A DNA stretch of 41,699 bases from positions 1 through 41,699 of the forward strand of contig CAYMBZ010000008.1 in the NCBI GenBank assembly GCA_964388835.1. Direction: 5' to 3'. Every line of letters starts with the position of its first letter. Within the stretch, counting starts at the first letter, position 1. Positions 16,134-24,170 of the stretch are shown piece after piece. The stretch comes from UBA1738 sp964388835 (GTDB taxonomy: Bacteria; Bacillota; Clostridia; UBA1381). The translations under genes were made by a program, and so were the position numbers. The notes beneath the pieces are model-generated. The model did not search any database. It worked only from the letters and a program-made list of their open reading frames with translations, and had not been told where the DNA came from.

Positions 16134-16551
16134 CTATCCCTCCGAGAATTTCATCAACCTTTGACAAATCCGCCCCTCCTGTGTACTTATCATTCCACTT
16201 ATCCGGGCGGCGGTTTTTCAGCCACATGGAAGCGGCGGAAATATCGGGCGGAACATTTTTATAAACCGTTGTAACCTCCTCGGCACCGTCAGCCTTTACG
16301 ACCTTTTTTACTTCCTTTACGCGAAAGCCGAGTGCTTTTTTGAGTATTGCATCCTCAACGCTTACATCGGTTATTTCCCGCCCGAGCCGCACCGCTTCTC
16401 CGATTTTCGGATATTTTTTCTCCCATTTCGCAAGCGTTTTGGGAGAAATCCCAAGTTTTTCCGCCAGCTCTGTGTGCGTTAGACTGTCGCGGCTTCTTGC
16501 CCGCATAACGGTCAACCCCTCCTCGGTCAGCCAAAAATCAACCTTCCCCAT
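16114..16551 (-). CDS. Phage terminase small subunit
   Basis: A 145-residue protein with an N-terminal helix-turn-helix (TELAEKLGISPKTLAKWEKK, about residues 25-44), a central oligomerisation segment (VEDAILKKALGFRVKEVKK) and a C-terminal MWLKNRRPDKWNDKY motif typical of TerS proteins. It would recognise DNA for packaging with TerL. The start at 16551 is chosen because it overlaps the previous gene's stop (TAATG) and AAAGGAA lies upstream; a longer reading back to 16617 would overlap that gene in another frame. Confidence 0.87.
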   Translation of the reverse strand: MGKVDFWLTEEGLTVMRARSRDSLTHTELAEKLGISPKTLAKWEKKYPKIGEAVRLGREITDVSVEDAILKKALGFRVKEVKKVVKADGAEEVTTVYKNVPPDISAASMWLKNRRPDKWNDKYTGGADLSKVDEILGGIDDRADR

Positions 16552-16724
16552 TATACGGTTCCTTTCCGCATACGCCTGTGACGCCCTATAATATAATCGA
16601 ATCCCGGTCGTCCGCATAAATCACAAGCTTTTTTGATAACTTGATATCCGTCCGGTATTGCCGAAAAACCTGCCTCTCTGTAGTCCCCTGCGCATCTTCC
16701 GCACAAGGTACGCTTTGTATCCAC
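16551..16724 (-). CDS. Small zinc-ribbon phage protein
   Basis: A 57-codon frame starting with GTG after GGAGGTGG. The product (VDTKRTLCGRCAGDY start) has two CxxC knuckles, CGRC and CDLC, spaced about 25 residues apart, followed by a basic tail (RHRRMRKG). This suggests a nucleic-acid-binding zinc ribbon. The stop overlaps the terS start as TAATG, so translation is probably coupled. Similar small zinc-ribbon proteins sit upstream of terminase genes in many Clostridia phages. Confidence 0.72.
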   Translation of the reverse strand: MDTKRTLCGRCAGDYREAGFSAIPDGYQVIKKACDLCGRPGFDYIIGRHRRMRKGTV

Positions 16725-16856
16725 GCTGTCACCACCTCCAAATATTTTGAAAAAAACTCCGCCGGCTTGTCAGTTTCTTTTCACGATACCATATTACCAC
16801 ATTCGGGTGTGACATGTGGGACAACTTTTAAATTTCACTTTTTTATAAGGCTCAGC

Positions 16857-17258
16857 TTATCCGCACTGCTCCAGATATCGGTAAAATCTCTTTTTTACGG
16901 AGTATTCCGAATTCATTCCCCCAATTTTGTCCGCAACAGCATTCCAGCTCATCAGGTTAATGCACCTGAGCTTAAAAATAAGCCTTGTCTGACAATCGTC
17001 AATATTCAGTATGTAGTTCAAGATTTCATTTTTTGCCGCTTCAAGCTCTCTCAGCTTTTTTTCGATTTTTCTCTCTGTGTCTGCGAGGGAAACTGCGGTT
17101 TCCGCCACCTTGTCACATTTCTTTCCCTTTCCGCTCGGCAATCCCGTATAGCGTATCGCCGCCGCTTCGGCAGAGTTTCTCAGCCTTTCAAGCTCATCTT
17201 GCCACATTTCAACCTCTTTTTCAATGTAATAAACCTGCATCAAATCTTCTCTTGTCAT
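16857..17258 (-). CDS. DUF1492/ArpU-like phage late-gene regulator
   Basis: A 133-residue protein with an N-terminal coiled coil (residues 8-75, including TGLPSGKGKKCDKV) and a C-terminal sigma-70 region 4-like helix-turn-helix (LRCINLMSWNAVADKIG). This layout matches DUF1492/ArpU-type proteins that switch on late genes in Firmicute phages. It is near the front of the transcription unit, upstream of the terminase genes, and is the only regulator in the cluster, so it is the best candidate for activating the particle genes. GGAGGAAGG precedes the ATG. Confidence 0.78.
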   Translation of the reverse strand: MTREDLMQVYYIEKEVEMWQDELERLRNSAEAAAIRYTGLPSGKGKKCDKVAETAVSLADTERKIEKKLRELEAAKNEILNYILNIDDCQTRLIFKLRCINLMSWNAVADKIGGMNSEYSVKKRFYRYLEQCG

Positions 17259-17276
17259 AACCCTTCCTCCGCACGT

Positions 17277-17501
17277 CTATCTTTCGTTAAGACCGATTTT
17301 TTCTTCCGATAAATCTTCAATATACAACTTACTGACACATTCCTGACAGCCTATTAAATCTCCGTGACAATCTTTAAACAAAAAATCCCATTCGCCGCTT
17401 CCGCATACGGGACAAACCACCTCGTCGCCGTCGGGTATATCAGCCCCGTAATTCATTGTCCGTTGTCTCTCCGCTCTTAACATATCATCGTAAAATCCCA
17501 T
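17277..17501 (-). CDS. Small zinc-finger phage protein
   Basis: A 74-residue acidic protein with CPVCG (31-35), CHGD (46-49) and CQEC (54-57), likely one zinc site. Function unknown; a role in nucleic-acid or protein binding is plausible. AAAGGAGAG lies 7-8 nt before the ATG. It is the first well-supported gene of the cluster. Upstream, at 17518-17545, are two direct CCGAA motifs and an inverted CCGAA-N5-TTCGG that could be an operator. Confidence 0.75.
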   Translation of the reverse strand: MGFYDDMLRAERQRTMNYGADIPDGDEVVCPVCGSGEWDFLFKDCHGDLIGCQECVSKLYIEDLSEEKIGLNER

Positions 17502-17708
17502 ACAAATCTCTCCTTTACCGAATAATTCCCGAACTTATTTCGGTCACATTCCTTATCCTAAGCCTTTTCGTTTTAAAATATTTTTTGCGCTTGGCGGAGG
17601 TCTTGCAAAATTTTTCTTAAAAAGGACAATACAAATCCGGGTAACCGGCTTCATATTGTCTCTGCTATCCGTTAATATTCTGAATTTAACAAAACTATCT
17701 TTAAACAT

Positions 17709-17758
17709 AATAAAACCCCGCACAACAAGCGCTTATAATGCGTCCGCAGTGCCGGGTT
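17709..17758 (-). terminator. Terminator of an unidentified short transcript upstream of the phage cluster
   Basis: A 10-bp stem with one mismatch (17749-17758 with 17714-17723), a 25-nt loop, and TTTTATT after it on the minus strand. It sits downstream of the rodA terminator, so some short RNA starting in between is implied. Confidence 0.7.
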
Positions 17759-18011
17759 GTCCGATATCAAAATGCTTTCGCATTATAACTTTCGACTTTT
17801 AAATTGTTTTCCTTTTATCTGAACCGAGAATTTCATTTTCAATATGCTCCTCGTTTTCCTAATCGGAGTTGCACCTATCTTTCTCCAAAACAGTGTCTCT
17901 GATTTTTTCAATCTTATTTTATTCTCCCTTTTTCGGGATTTCCACCCCCATTTTATAGGTATAATTCTCCTTATTTGTAATACTTATTCCTTTTTTCGAC
18001 ACCAAAAGACA

Positions 18012-18077
18012 CAAAAAGACAGACTTCGCACCAAAGTGATATATGCTCGCTTAAGTACATACCACCGCAAAGTCTGC
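18012..18077 (-). terminator. Probable terminator of rodA
   Basis: On the minus strand CAGACTTTGC (18076-18067) pairs with GCGAAGTCTG (18029-18020), with one G-U pair, followed by TCTTTTTG. The loop is long (37 nt). It lies about 30 nt after the rodA stop. Confidence 0.72.
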
Positions 18078-18103
18078 CGTGAGATCTGTATTTTATTTAA
18101 AAC

Positions 18104-19225
18104 TTACATGTATCCCGTTTTGCTGTTTCGCGAGTGTCTCGTTACCGACAGCACAATTCCGACAGCAATCATGTTGGTGAGCAAAGATGTTCCGCCATAG
18201 CTTATAAAGGGAAGCGGTATTCCGGTAACCGGCATAAGTCCTATGCACATTCCCGCATTTTCAAAGGTATGAAAAATCAACATCGCCGCAATGCCCACGC
18301 ATAAATATTTTCCGAAAAGGTCATCTGCCTCCTGCGCCGCTTTGATACATCTTGCAATAATCAAAAACAACAGCAGAATAACAAGCAGTGCACCGATAAA
18401 TCCAAATTCCTCCGCTATTACGCTGAATATGAAGTCCGTATGTTTTGTAGGCAAAAATCCCATCTGATTTTGCGTTCCCTTAAGGTATCCTTTTCCGAAA
18501 ATCTGACCCGAGCCCACCGCGATTTTGGATTGTATAACATTGTAGCCACTGCCAAGCTTGTCCGCTTCTGGATTGAAAAACACCTGTATTCTGTGCTTTT
18601 GATATTCGCTCAAAAGAAACATATACGCAAGCGGTGCCGATGCCGCAAGCCCCAAAACCGCAGGAATGATATACTTAAAGGAAATTCCCGCACAAAACAC
18701 CATTACGGCAAACATAAAGCAGAATACCATCGCACTTCCCGCATCGGGCTGCATCATAATAAGTGCCAAAATAACCCCCAAATGCGCAATCAGCATAAGA
18801 AGCGTAAACGGCTTGTTTATCTTCTTATGAACCATTGAAAGATGCCTTGCAAAAGTTATGGCAAATCCAACTTTACATATTTCCGACGGCTGTATTCCCA
18901 CCGGCCCTATTCTTATCCAGCTTCTTGCTCCCCAATTTCCGGCAGAGCCTATTACCAAAACCGCAATCAGCATTAAAATGCATATCACATAAATCGGTAC
19001 TGTTATATATCCGAAAAATCTATAGTCTATTTTGCTTATTATCGCCATTGCCGCCGCACCGATTAGAAGTGCACCTGCCTGAACTATCACGTTTGAATAC
19101 GTGTTTAATGACCGCGTTGCGCTGTATATTACAATAACTCCGACTATCGCCGTTATTAATGTAACCGCAAACAAAAAACTGTCATGCTGTTGAAGCTGTA
19201 TATTGTCCTTGTGTCTCAAAAACAT
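18104..19225 (-). CDS. rodA: RodA/FtsW-type peptidoglycan glycosyltransferase
   Basis: A SEDS-family membrane polymerase that extends glycan strands from lipid II with a partner class B PBP, acting in cell elongation. The product of about 373 residues has some ten membrane segments. The RodA signature FLPTKHTDFIFSVIAEEFGF is present, as are the GARSWIRIGPVGIQPSE loop, DAGSAMV, and the C-terminal PVTGIPLPFISYGGTS. ATG at 19225 is used; a GTG just before and a TTG 6 nt after are also possible, since AAGGAGG lies very close. It has its own promoter and terminator. An FtsW or SpoVE paralogue cannot be fully excluded, but the HTDFIF phrase favours RodA. Confidence 0.92.
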   Translation of the reverse strand: MFLRHKDNIQLQQHDSFLFAVTLITAIVGVIVIYSATRSLNTYSNVIVQAGALLIGAAAMAIISKIDYRFFGYITVPIYVICILMLIAVLVIGSAGNWGARSWIRIGPVGIQPSEICKVGFAITFARHLSMVHKKINKPFTLLMLIAHLGVILALIMMQPDAGSAMVFCFMFAVMVFCAGISFKYIIPAVLGLAASAPLAYMFLLSEYQKHRIQVFFNPEADKLGSGYNVIQSKIAVGSGQIFGKGYLKGTQNQMGFLPTKHTDFIFSVIAEEFGFIGALLVILLLFLIIARCIKAAQEADDLFGKYLCVGIAAMLIFHTFENAGMCIGLMPVTGIPLPFISYGGTSLLTNMIAVGIVLSVTRHSRNSKTGYM

Positions 19226-19263
19226 CACCCTCCTTATTTATACTTTGATATCTGTACAAAAAC

Positions 19264-19292
19264 ATTATACTATTATTTTTCCGCTTTTTCAA
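19264..19292 (-). promoter_or_regulatory. Sigma-A promoter of rodA
   Basis: On the minus strand: TTGAAA (19292-19287), a 17-nt spacer, then perfect TATAAT (19269-19264), about 40 nt before the rodA start. Confidence 0.85.
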
Positions 19293-19389
19293 TTACATTT
19301 TGGTAACAATTGCTTTTCCCGCATTTCTTTGTCCCGTAGTTACATAAAATTCATTTTTTTGTATAGACTACTTAAAAAGGAGCTGTAAC

Positions 19390-19623
19390 ATGAAACTTAT
19401 ATTTCTTTCTTTAAAGCTTTATCTTTTCGGTTTGTTCTGTGACTTCTGCGTTAATACCTGTACAAAAATCGCAGAAAAACGAATACTCAAAAACCAGCCG
19501 TTAAACAAAAAATTGCTCACAAAAATGAGCAATCTTTCAAACAACTCACTTACCGCATGGCATATTCGTGAGCTGAACTTTATTCGTTTGTCTCTTGAGA
19601 AGCGGGGATTTTGGTTATCATAA
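19390..19623 (+). CDS. Doubtful small plus-strand frame
   Basis: A 77-codon frame starts with ATG 8 nt after AAAAAGGAG. The N-terminus is hydrophobic (MKLIFLSLKLYLFGLF) and followed by CDFCVNTC and a basic stretch. It resembles no family I know. Against it: the reading frame runs through the terminator hairpin of the convergent CNNM gene (19507-19533) and 44 nt into that gene, and no convincing promoter is visible. It may be a pseudogene, a spurious frame or a small membrane peptide gene. Confidence 0.25.
   Translation: MKLIFLSLKLYLFGLFCDFCVNTCTKIAEKRILKNQPLNKKLLTKMSNLSNNSLTAWHIRELNFIRLSLEKRGFWLS
19507..19533 (-). terminator. Terminator of the ftsH-CNNM operon
   Basis: A perfect 8-bp stem (ATTGCTCA/TGAGCAAT, 19533-19526 with 19519-19512) with a 6-nt loop is followed on the minus strand by a run of five T. 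It lies 47 nt past the CNNM stop. Confidence 0.85.
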
Positions 19624-20824
19624 CCTCAACAACGCGGTTTTGCTCCGCTTTAGTCACGATTATGGTTATCCCCTCATATACAAAATTTTCGCCCTGCTCC
19701 GGGATTCTGCCCAAAACCTCGGAAATCCAACCACTGACCGTAGTGCTTTCAATTTTCTCGTCCTCTTTCAGTTCAAAAACCTCGAACATCTTGTCAACAG
19801 ATGCATTTCCGCTCACTTTGTATCTGTTCGCCGAAAGTCTGCAAAAGTCCTCTTTTACCAAGTCATGTTCATCCCAGATTTCTCCGACAAGCTCTTCTAT
19901 GATATCTTCAAGGCTGACAACTCCCACAGTGCCGCCGTATTCATCCGTAACAACCGCAAGATGTGATTTTTTTCTCTGCAAGATTGACATAACCTTTGAA
20001 ATTTTCATGCCCTCAAGCACAAACACCGCCGGAGAAATAATCTTTTTTATATCCTCGGCATAGTGAAAGTCCTTTTCATTTATGATGCCGATAATGTTAT
20101 CCACAGTATCTCTGTAAACAGGCAACCGTGAAAATCCGCTGACACGGAAAGCGGTTTTAATGCTTTCCCTGTCATCCTCGATATCCACAGCCACAACATC
20201 CACTCTCGGTGTCAATATGTCGGACACATCAAGGTCATAGAATTCTATTGCACTTATTATTAAGTGACTCTCATCCTCATTGATTCCGCCGTCATTTTTT
20301 GCTTCCTCAACCATTGTCAGAAGCTCTTTGTCAGTTATTGCACTTTCCCCGTCAAATTTCAGCACGCGCTTAACAATTGACTTTAGGAGAGAAAATACAT
20401 AGTTTACCGGTGTAAGAATCACCAAGAATGCCGAAATAAGCGGCGCAGAAAATTTAGCAAACGCCTCCGGCTTTTCCTTTGCCATGCTCTTAGGCAGAAT
20501 TTCGCCAAAAGTCAGCACAACAATCGTCATCACCACGGTGGACAGTGCAACGCCGTTTTTCGGGAAATACACAACAAACAAAGCTGTCGCAACCGAGGTG
20601 GACAGTATATTAACTATATTGTTACCTATCAAAATCGTTGAAAGCAGTTTGTCGTACTGTTCGCACATTTCCAGCGCTTTTTCCGCGCGTTTGTCACCCT
20701 TTTGAGCATCATTTTTAAGCCGTATTCTGTTAAGTGAAGAAAAAGCGGTTTCGGTGGCAGAGAAATACGCCGAAAAGGTAATCAGTGCCACCAAAAGTAA
20801 TATACTCCAAGACAAATCATCCAT
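19580..20824 (-). CDS. CNNM/CorC-family transporter with CBS domains
   Basis: A 414-residue membrane protein of the haemolysin C/CorC/CNNM family, implicated in magnesium or cobalt homeostasis. The DUF21 membrane domain (residues 1-190; SAYFSATETAFSSLNRIRL, LIGNNIVNI, FGEILPKSMA) is followed by paired CBS domains (about 205-325; ILTPRVDVVAVD, AVVTDEYGGTVGVVSLEDI) and a C-terminal CorC_HlyC domain (about 340-410). The order and length are normal. It is the last gene of the gdpP-to-CNNM run, 2 nt after the DUF1858 gene, and is followed by a clear terminator. Confidence 0.92.
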   Translation of the reverse strand: MDDLSWSILLLVALITFSAYFSATETAFSSLNRIRLKNDAQKGDKRAEKALEMCEQYDKLLSTILIGNNIVNILSTSVATALFVVYFPKNGVALSTVVMTIVVLTFGEILPKSMAKEKPEAFAKFSAPLISAFLVILTPVNYVFSLLKSIVKRVLKFDGESAITDKELLTMVEEAKNDGGINEDESHLIISAIEFYDLDVSDILTPRVDVVAVDIEDDRESIKTAFRVSGFSRLPVYRDTVDNIIGIINEKDFHYAEDIKKIISPAVFVLEGMKISKVMSILQRKKSHLAVVTDEYGGTVGVVSLEDIIEELVGEIWDEHDLVKEDFCRLSANRYKVSGNASVDKMFEVFELKEDEKIESTTVSGWISEVLGRIPEQGENFVYEGITIIVTKAEQNRVVEVMITKIPASQETNE

Positions 20825-20826
20825 AC

Positions 20827-21030
20827 TTATTTCCCCGCAAGATACTCGTTAATATCCTTAACGAGCGCATCAACATCCGCACCGTGTACTTCGCATGCCA
20901 TCTCCAAGCTTTCGCCGCTTGCGGACGGGCATCCGAGACAGTGCATACCTATTCTGAGCAAAAACTCCGCACATCCCGGGTCAAGCTCCAAAACCTCTCT
21001 GATAATCATATCCTTAGTTACTTGTTTCAT
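20827..21030 (-). CDS. DUF1858 domain protein
   Basis: A 67-residue protein consisting of a DUF1858 domain: TKDMIIREVLELDPGCAEFLLRIGMHCLGCPSAS pattern with the CxGC motif (CLGC, about residues 31-34), usually linked to hybrid-cluster or Fe-S chemistry; its role is unknown. The start at 21030 follows AAGGAG, which lies inside the last codons of ftsH, so the genes overlap by 17 nt and may be translationally coupled. It comes 2 nt before the CNNM gene. Confidence 0.85.
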   Translation of the reverse strand: MKQVTKDMIIREVLELDPGCAEFLLRIGMHCLGCPSASGESLEMACEVHGADVDALVKDINEYLAGK

Positions 21031-22834
21031 TGTTCTTTTCTCCTTCATTATTATAATATTTCAAAAACTCCGCTCCGTCGATAACCTCGTGCTCAAGCAA
21101 AGCTTTCGCTACATTTTCAAGTCTTTCCGAATTTTCGGAAAGAAGTTTTTTTGCGGCTTTGTAGCGGCTCTTTAAAAGCTGCTCCACCGCCGCATCTACC
21201 CTTGCTGCAGTCGCTTCGGAATATTCCTTTGAATGACCGTAGTCACGTCCCAAAAATACCTCCTCGCCGCTGTCATAGCTTATAGGACCGATATCTTCAT
21301 TCATACCGTATTTTATTACCATTTCCCTTGCCAAATGAGTTGCACGCTTAAGGTCTGAAGACGCACCGGTCGAAATATCATCCATTATCAGTTCCTCCGC
21401 CGCGCGACCGCCCAACAGGATAACAATATCGTTTAGTATATCCTCTCTTCCGTAATACCATGTGTCCTCCTCGGGTATATGCATGGTATATCCTCCGGCT
21501 CTGCCCCTCGGAATAATCGATACTTGTCGAACAGTATCTCTTTCTGATACAAGTTTGGTCAAAACAGCATGCCCGGCTTCATGATAAGCGGTAAGCCGTT
21601 TTTCCTTGTCGGTTGCAACATGTGAATTCTTTTCCGGGCCCATCATCACCTTGATATTTGCATCTTCAATATCCTTTTCGTCAATTTCAACCTTATTTCT
21701 TCTCGCCGCAAAAATTGCCGCCTCATTCATCACATTTTCAAGGTCGGCACCGGTATAACCCACCGTCGCTCTTGCTATTTTTGAAAGGTCAACCTTGTTT
21801 GAAACATTCTTGTTTCGGCAATGTACCCGCAGAATTTCCTCTCTGCCCAAGGCATCCGGCTTGTCAACAACCACCTGCCTGTCAAAACGTCCCGGGCGCA
21901 AAAGCGCGGGATCCAAAATATCCGGGCGATTTGTCGCCGCCATTATTATAATCCCCTCATTTTTACCGAAGCCGTCCATTTCCACCAAAAGTTGGTTAAG
22001 AGTCTGCTCTCTTTCATCATGACCTCCGCCCATTCCGGCACCGCGTTTTCTGCCGACGGCATCTATCTCGTCGATAAAAATTATACATGGTCTTGATTTT
22101 TTTGCTTGTGCAAACATATCACGCACGCGGGATGCACCCACGCCGACATAAAGTTCCACAAAATCCGAACCTGAAATCGAGAAAAAAGGAACACCAGCCT
22201 CCCCGGCAACGGCACGCGCAAGCAAAGTTTTTCCGGTACCCGGTGAACCTACAAGCAGTACACCTTTCGGTATTCGGGCACCGAGCGCAATGAATTTCTG
22301 AGGATTTTTCAAGAACTCAACCAGTTCCATAAGCTCTTCTTTTTCCTCACGAGCTCCCGCAACATCGCTGAATTTAACTTTTCTGCCATCCTCGCTGTCC
22401 AATCTTGCGCGGCTTTTTGTGAAGTTTGCCGTACCGTTTGATCCTCTTTGCTGCATTATCAAAAAGACAAACAAAATCAGCATAAGGATTGAAGATATCG
22501 GCATAAGATAATCGGTCCACGGTACTCTCTCGGGTGCAATAACATAATCAAGCGTTCCCGCCGCGGCTTGTTCCTTAATCTTATCCCCCACATCTGCCCG
22601 AAGTACCTCTTTTGACGGAATTTCACAAGAAAGCTTTTCTTCTCCGACTTCGGCAATAGCCGTTGTTCCGTCAATATATAAGGAGGTAACCTCACCGTTT
22701 TGTATAAGTCTTAAAAGTGAGGAATAATCGGATTTCACCGTAGTATTTATCCCTACCGAAAACATCGTATAAACCAGCAATATAATGCCGATTGCAAATA
22801 TCCACCCCGGTATATTCCTGTTTTTATTCTGCAT
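21014..22834 (-). CDS. ftsH: ATP-dependent zinc metalloprotease FtsH
   Basis: A membrane-anchored AAA+ protease that degrades membrane and short-lived cytosolic proteins. It has two membrane helices (about residues 10-28 and 108-127) flanking an external domain, Walker A GSPGTGKT (196-203), Walker B IIFIDE (251-256), the second region of homology around NRPDILDPALLRPGRFD, and the zinc site HEAGH (418-422). Its 606 residues are typical. GGAGG lies 6 nt before the ATG. The start overlaps the tilS end by 11 nt. Many Firmicutes carry hpt between tilS and ftsH; it is missing here. Confidence 0.97.
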   Translation of the reverse strand: MQNKNRNIPGWIFAIGIILLVYTMFSVGINTTVKSDYSSLLRLIQNGEVTSLYIDGTTAIAEVGEEKLSCEIPSKEVLRADVGDKIKEQAAAGTLDYVIAPERVPWTDYLMPISSILMLILFVFLIMQQRGSNGTANFTKSRARLDSEDGRKVKFSDVAGAREEKEELMELVEFLKNPQKFIALGARIPKGVLLVGSPGTGKTLLARAVAGEAGVPFFSISGSDFVELYVGVGASRVRDMFAQAKKSRPCIIFIDEIDAVGRKRGAGMGGGHDEREQTLNQLLVEMDGFGKNEGIIIMAATNRPDILDPALLRPGRFDRQVVVDKPDALGREEILRVHCRNKNVSNKVDLSKIARATVGYTGADLENVMNEAAIFAARRNKVEIDEKDIEDANIKVMMGPEKNSHVATDKEKRLTAYHEAGHAVLTKLVSERDTVRQVSIIPRGRAGGYTMHIPEEDTWYYGREDILNDIVILLGGRAAEELIMDDISTGASSDLKRATHLAREMVIKYGMNEDIGPISYDSGEEVFLGRDYGHSKEYSEATAARVDAAVEQLLKSRYKAAKKLLSENSERLENVAKALLEHEVIDGAEFLKYYNNEGEKNNETSN

Positions 22835-24170
22835 TTTCTGCCTCCGTTATTTTAATTTTATATGCCGTTTGAGCGGTGTCAAAAAATCGTCGGTCACTGC
22901 GCATACCGCCCACCGACACGATTTTGCCGTCCTTAAGCAACAGCGGAATTTCTCCGCGCTTTGCCCGCGGTATTTTTTTATCGCCGAAAAAATCCGACAG
23001 CTTCTTTGTCCCGTCCATCCCTCTCGGCATAAAACTGTCCCCAGGTCGTCTGCCGCGGACGGTAAGTCCCTCTGTATCGGCAAGATAAAAGTCTCCCCCG
23101 CATTTTATGGGATATATCAATATATTCTTCCCAATTTCAGGAATGTTTAATATTTCATTCGGAAAAATTTTGTATTCAAATTCCGCATTTTTCCGTCTTT
23201 TTTCGACAATCAAACTACCATACTCTATTTTTGCTTCAAATCCTTTCGGCAAATCCAGCTTGCTTCCGGATTGCCCCTTTTGTGCAAGCACCAAAATCGC
23301 TTCTATATACCGCAATCCGAGATTTTCTTCTACCCCCGTCTGCTCTCTCCAATATATCTGCAAAATTCGTCTTGCAATCGGTGCTTCCGTATTAAGAGCT
23401 TTAATATTAATCGAATTTACGGATTCCGCCTCAGTTTCTCTTTTTGCGGCTTCATATCGCCCCTGTGCGGTTTTTTCCAAAAATGCACTGTCCTCGGCAA
23501 AAGTCCGCGCATTTTGAGTAGCTACCTCCATAAAATTCGGATTAATCTCCCTCTCAATCCAAGGCAAAAGCTCCAACCTGATTTTATTGCGGGTATATAT
23601 CGCCTCAAAATTTGTTTCATCGGTCACAAATTCAAAGGACTTTTCTCGGCAAAAACCGATTATCTCCTCTTTTTTCACATCCAAAAGAGGCCGAATAATA
23701 TTTCCTCTCACATACGGTATACCGGAAAGCCCCTTCACCGAAGCTCCCCGCATAAAATTAAAAAGCAATGTTTCGGCGCAATCGTTCCTGTTGTGCGCCG
23801 TTGCGATTTTATCGAAGCCCAGCGAAGAAAAATAGTCATATCTTACCTTTCTCGCATAAAGCTCCTCACTCTCACCGGCATCTTTTGCACCGCCGCGGAT
23901 ATCCGCACGCATGCAGTAAAGTTTTACGCCCAATTCTCGGCATAATTCCATGCAAAAATTCATGTCTCTGTCCGCGGTTTCTCTCAAAGAATGATTAACA
24001 TGTGCACATGCAATTTCAAACTCAAGCTCCTTTGAAAGGCTGAAGAGTACGTGTAAAAGCGCGGTGGAATCCGCTCCTCCCGAAAGTCCTATAAGCACTC
24101 TGTCACCCTTTTTAATTAAGGAATGTTCGTTTATTGTATTTTTAACAAGCCTCGGAATATCTGTTTTCAC
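22824..24170 (-). CDS. tilS: tRNA(Ile) lysidine synthase
   Basis: The enzyme converts C34 of the CAU anticodon of tRNA-Ile2 to lysidine with ATP and lysine. The N-terminal PP-loop domain carries SGGADST (30-36) and the AHNRNDCAETLLFNFMRG stretch; the C-terminal substrate-binding domain ends with DSFMPRGMDGTKKLSDFF and the RAKRGEIPLL region. With a GTG start at 24170, which overlaps the dnaB stop as GTGA, the product has 448 residues. GGGAGAAG upstream supports this start over an ATG further back, whose frame would lie within dnaB. Confidence 0.94.
   Translation of the reverse strand: MKTDIPRLVKNTINEHSLIKKGDRVLIGLSGGADSTALLHVLFSLSKELEFEIACAHVNHSLRETADRDMNFCMELCRELGVKLYCMRADIRGGAKDAGESEELYARKVRYDYFSSLGFDKIATAHNRNDCAETLLFNFMRGASVKGLSGIPYVRGNIIRPLLDVKKEEIIGFCREKSFEFVTDETNFEAIYTRNKIRLELLPWIEREINPNFMEVATQNARTFAEDSAFLEKTAQGRYEAAKRETEAESVNSINIKALNTEAPIARRILQIYWREQTGVEENLGLRYIEAILVLAQKGQSGSKLDLPKGFEAKIEYGSLIVEKRRKNAEFEYKIFPNEILNIPEIGKNILIYPIKCGGDFYLADTEGLTVRGRRPGDSFMPRGMDGTKKLSDFFGDKKIPRAKRGEIPLLLKDGKIVSVGGMRSDRRFFDTAQTAYKIKITEAENAE

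Larger units (their letters stand above)
3204..17501 (-). mobile_element. Phage-derived particle and lysis cluster without lysogeny or replication genes
   Basis: About 14.3 kb of tightly packed minus-strand genes in standard siphovirus order: regulator, terminase, portal, scaffold, capsid, connectors, tail tube, Gp15, tape measure, baseplate, fibres, holin and endolysin. Nearly every gene has a good ribosome binding site and many overlap by a few bases. No integrase, repressor, excisionase or replication gene is present, nor a separate minor head protein after the portal. The flanks are complete host units with their own terminators. No direct repeats that would serve as att sites were found by eye. 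It may be a domesticated element or a prophage that lost its early region. Confidence 0.85.
17502..18103. other. 600-nt intergenic region upstream of the phage cluster
   Basis: No confident protein gene was found. On the minus strand it holds the rodA terminator, then two ribosome-binding-site-like stretches each followed by tiny frames (a 10-codon frame near 17952-17920 and a TTG-started 42-codon basic frame at 17911-17783), then a GNRA-loop hairpin (AATGC-GAAA-GCATT near 17771-17784), a terminator, and a 51-codon frame (17708-17553) with no clear binding site. No convincing promoter for the phage genes could be named; a weak TTGCAA-N17-AAAAAT pair on the minus strand is the best candidate. 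Confidence 0.5.

Noticed and set aside
17553..17708. A 51-codon minus-strand frame just before the phage genes
   Set aside because: It starts in the tail of a terminator without a clear ribosome binding site, and its basic product resembles no family. It is mentioned in the intergenic entry only.
3100..18100. att sites at the ends of the phage cluster
   Set aside because: I compared the 3.1-3.2 kb and 17.5-18.1 kb regions by eye and found no convincing direct repeat of attachment-site length. A computed comparison with an empty locus would settle it.
17844..18200. A 118-codon plus-strand frame overlapping the rodA 3' end
   Set aside because: It lies antisense to the rodA end and to its terminator, has no ribosome binding site, and has a composition typical of a non-coding frame.
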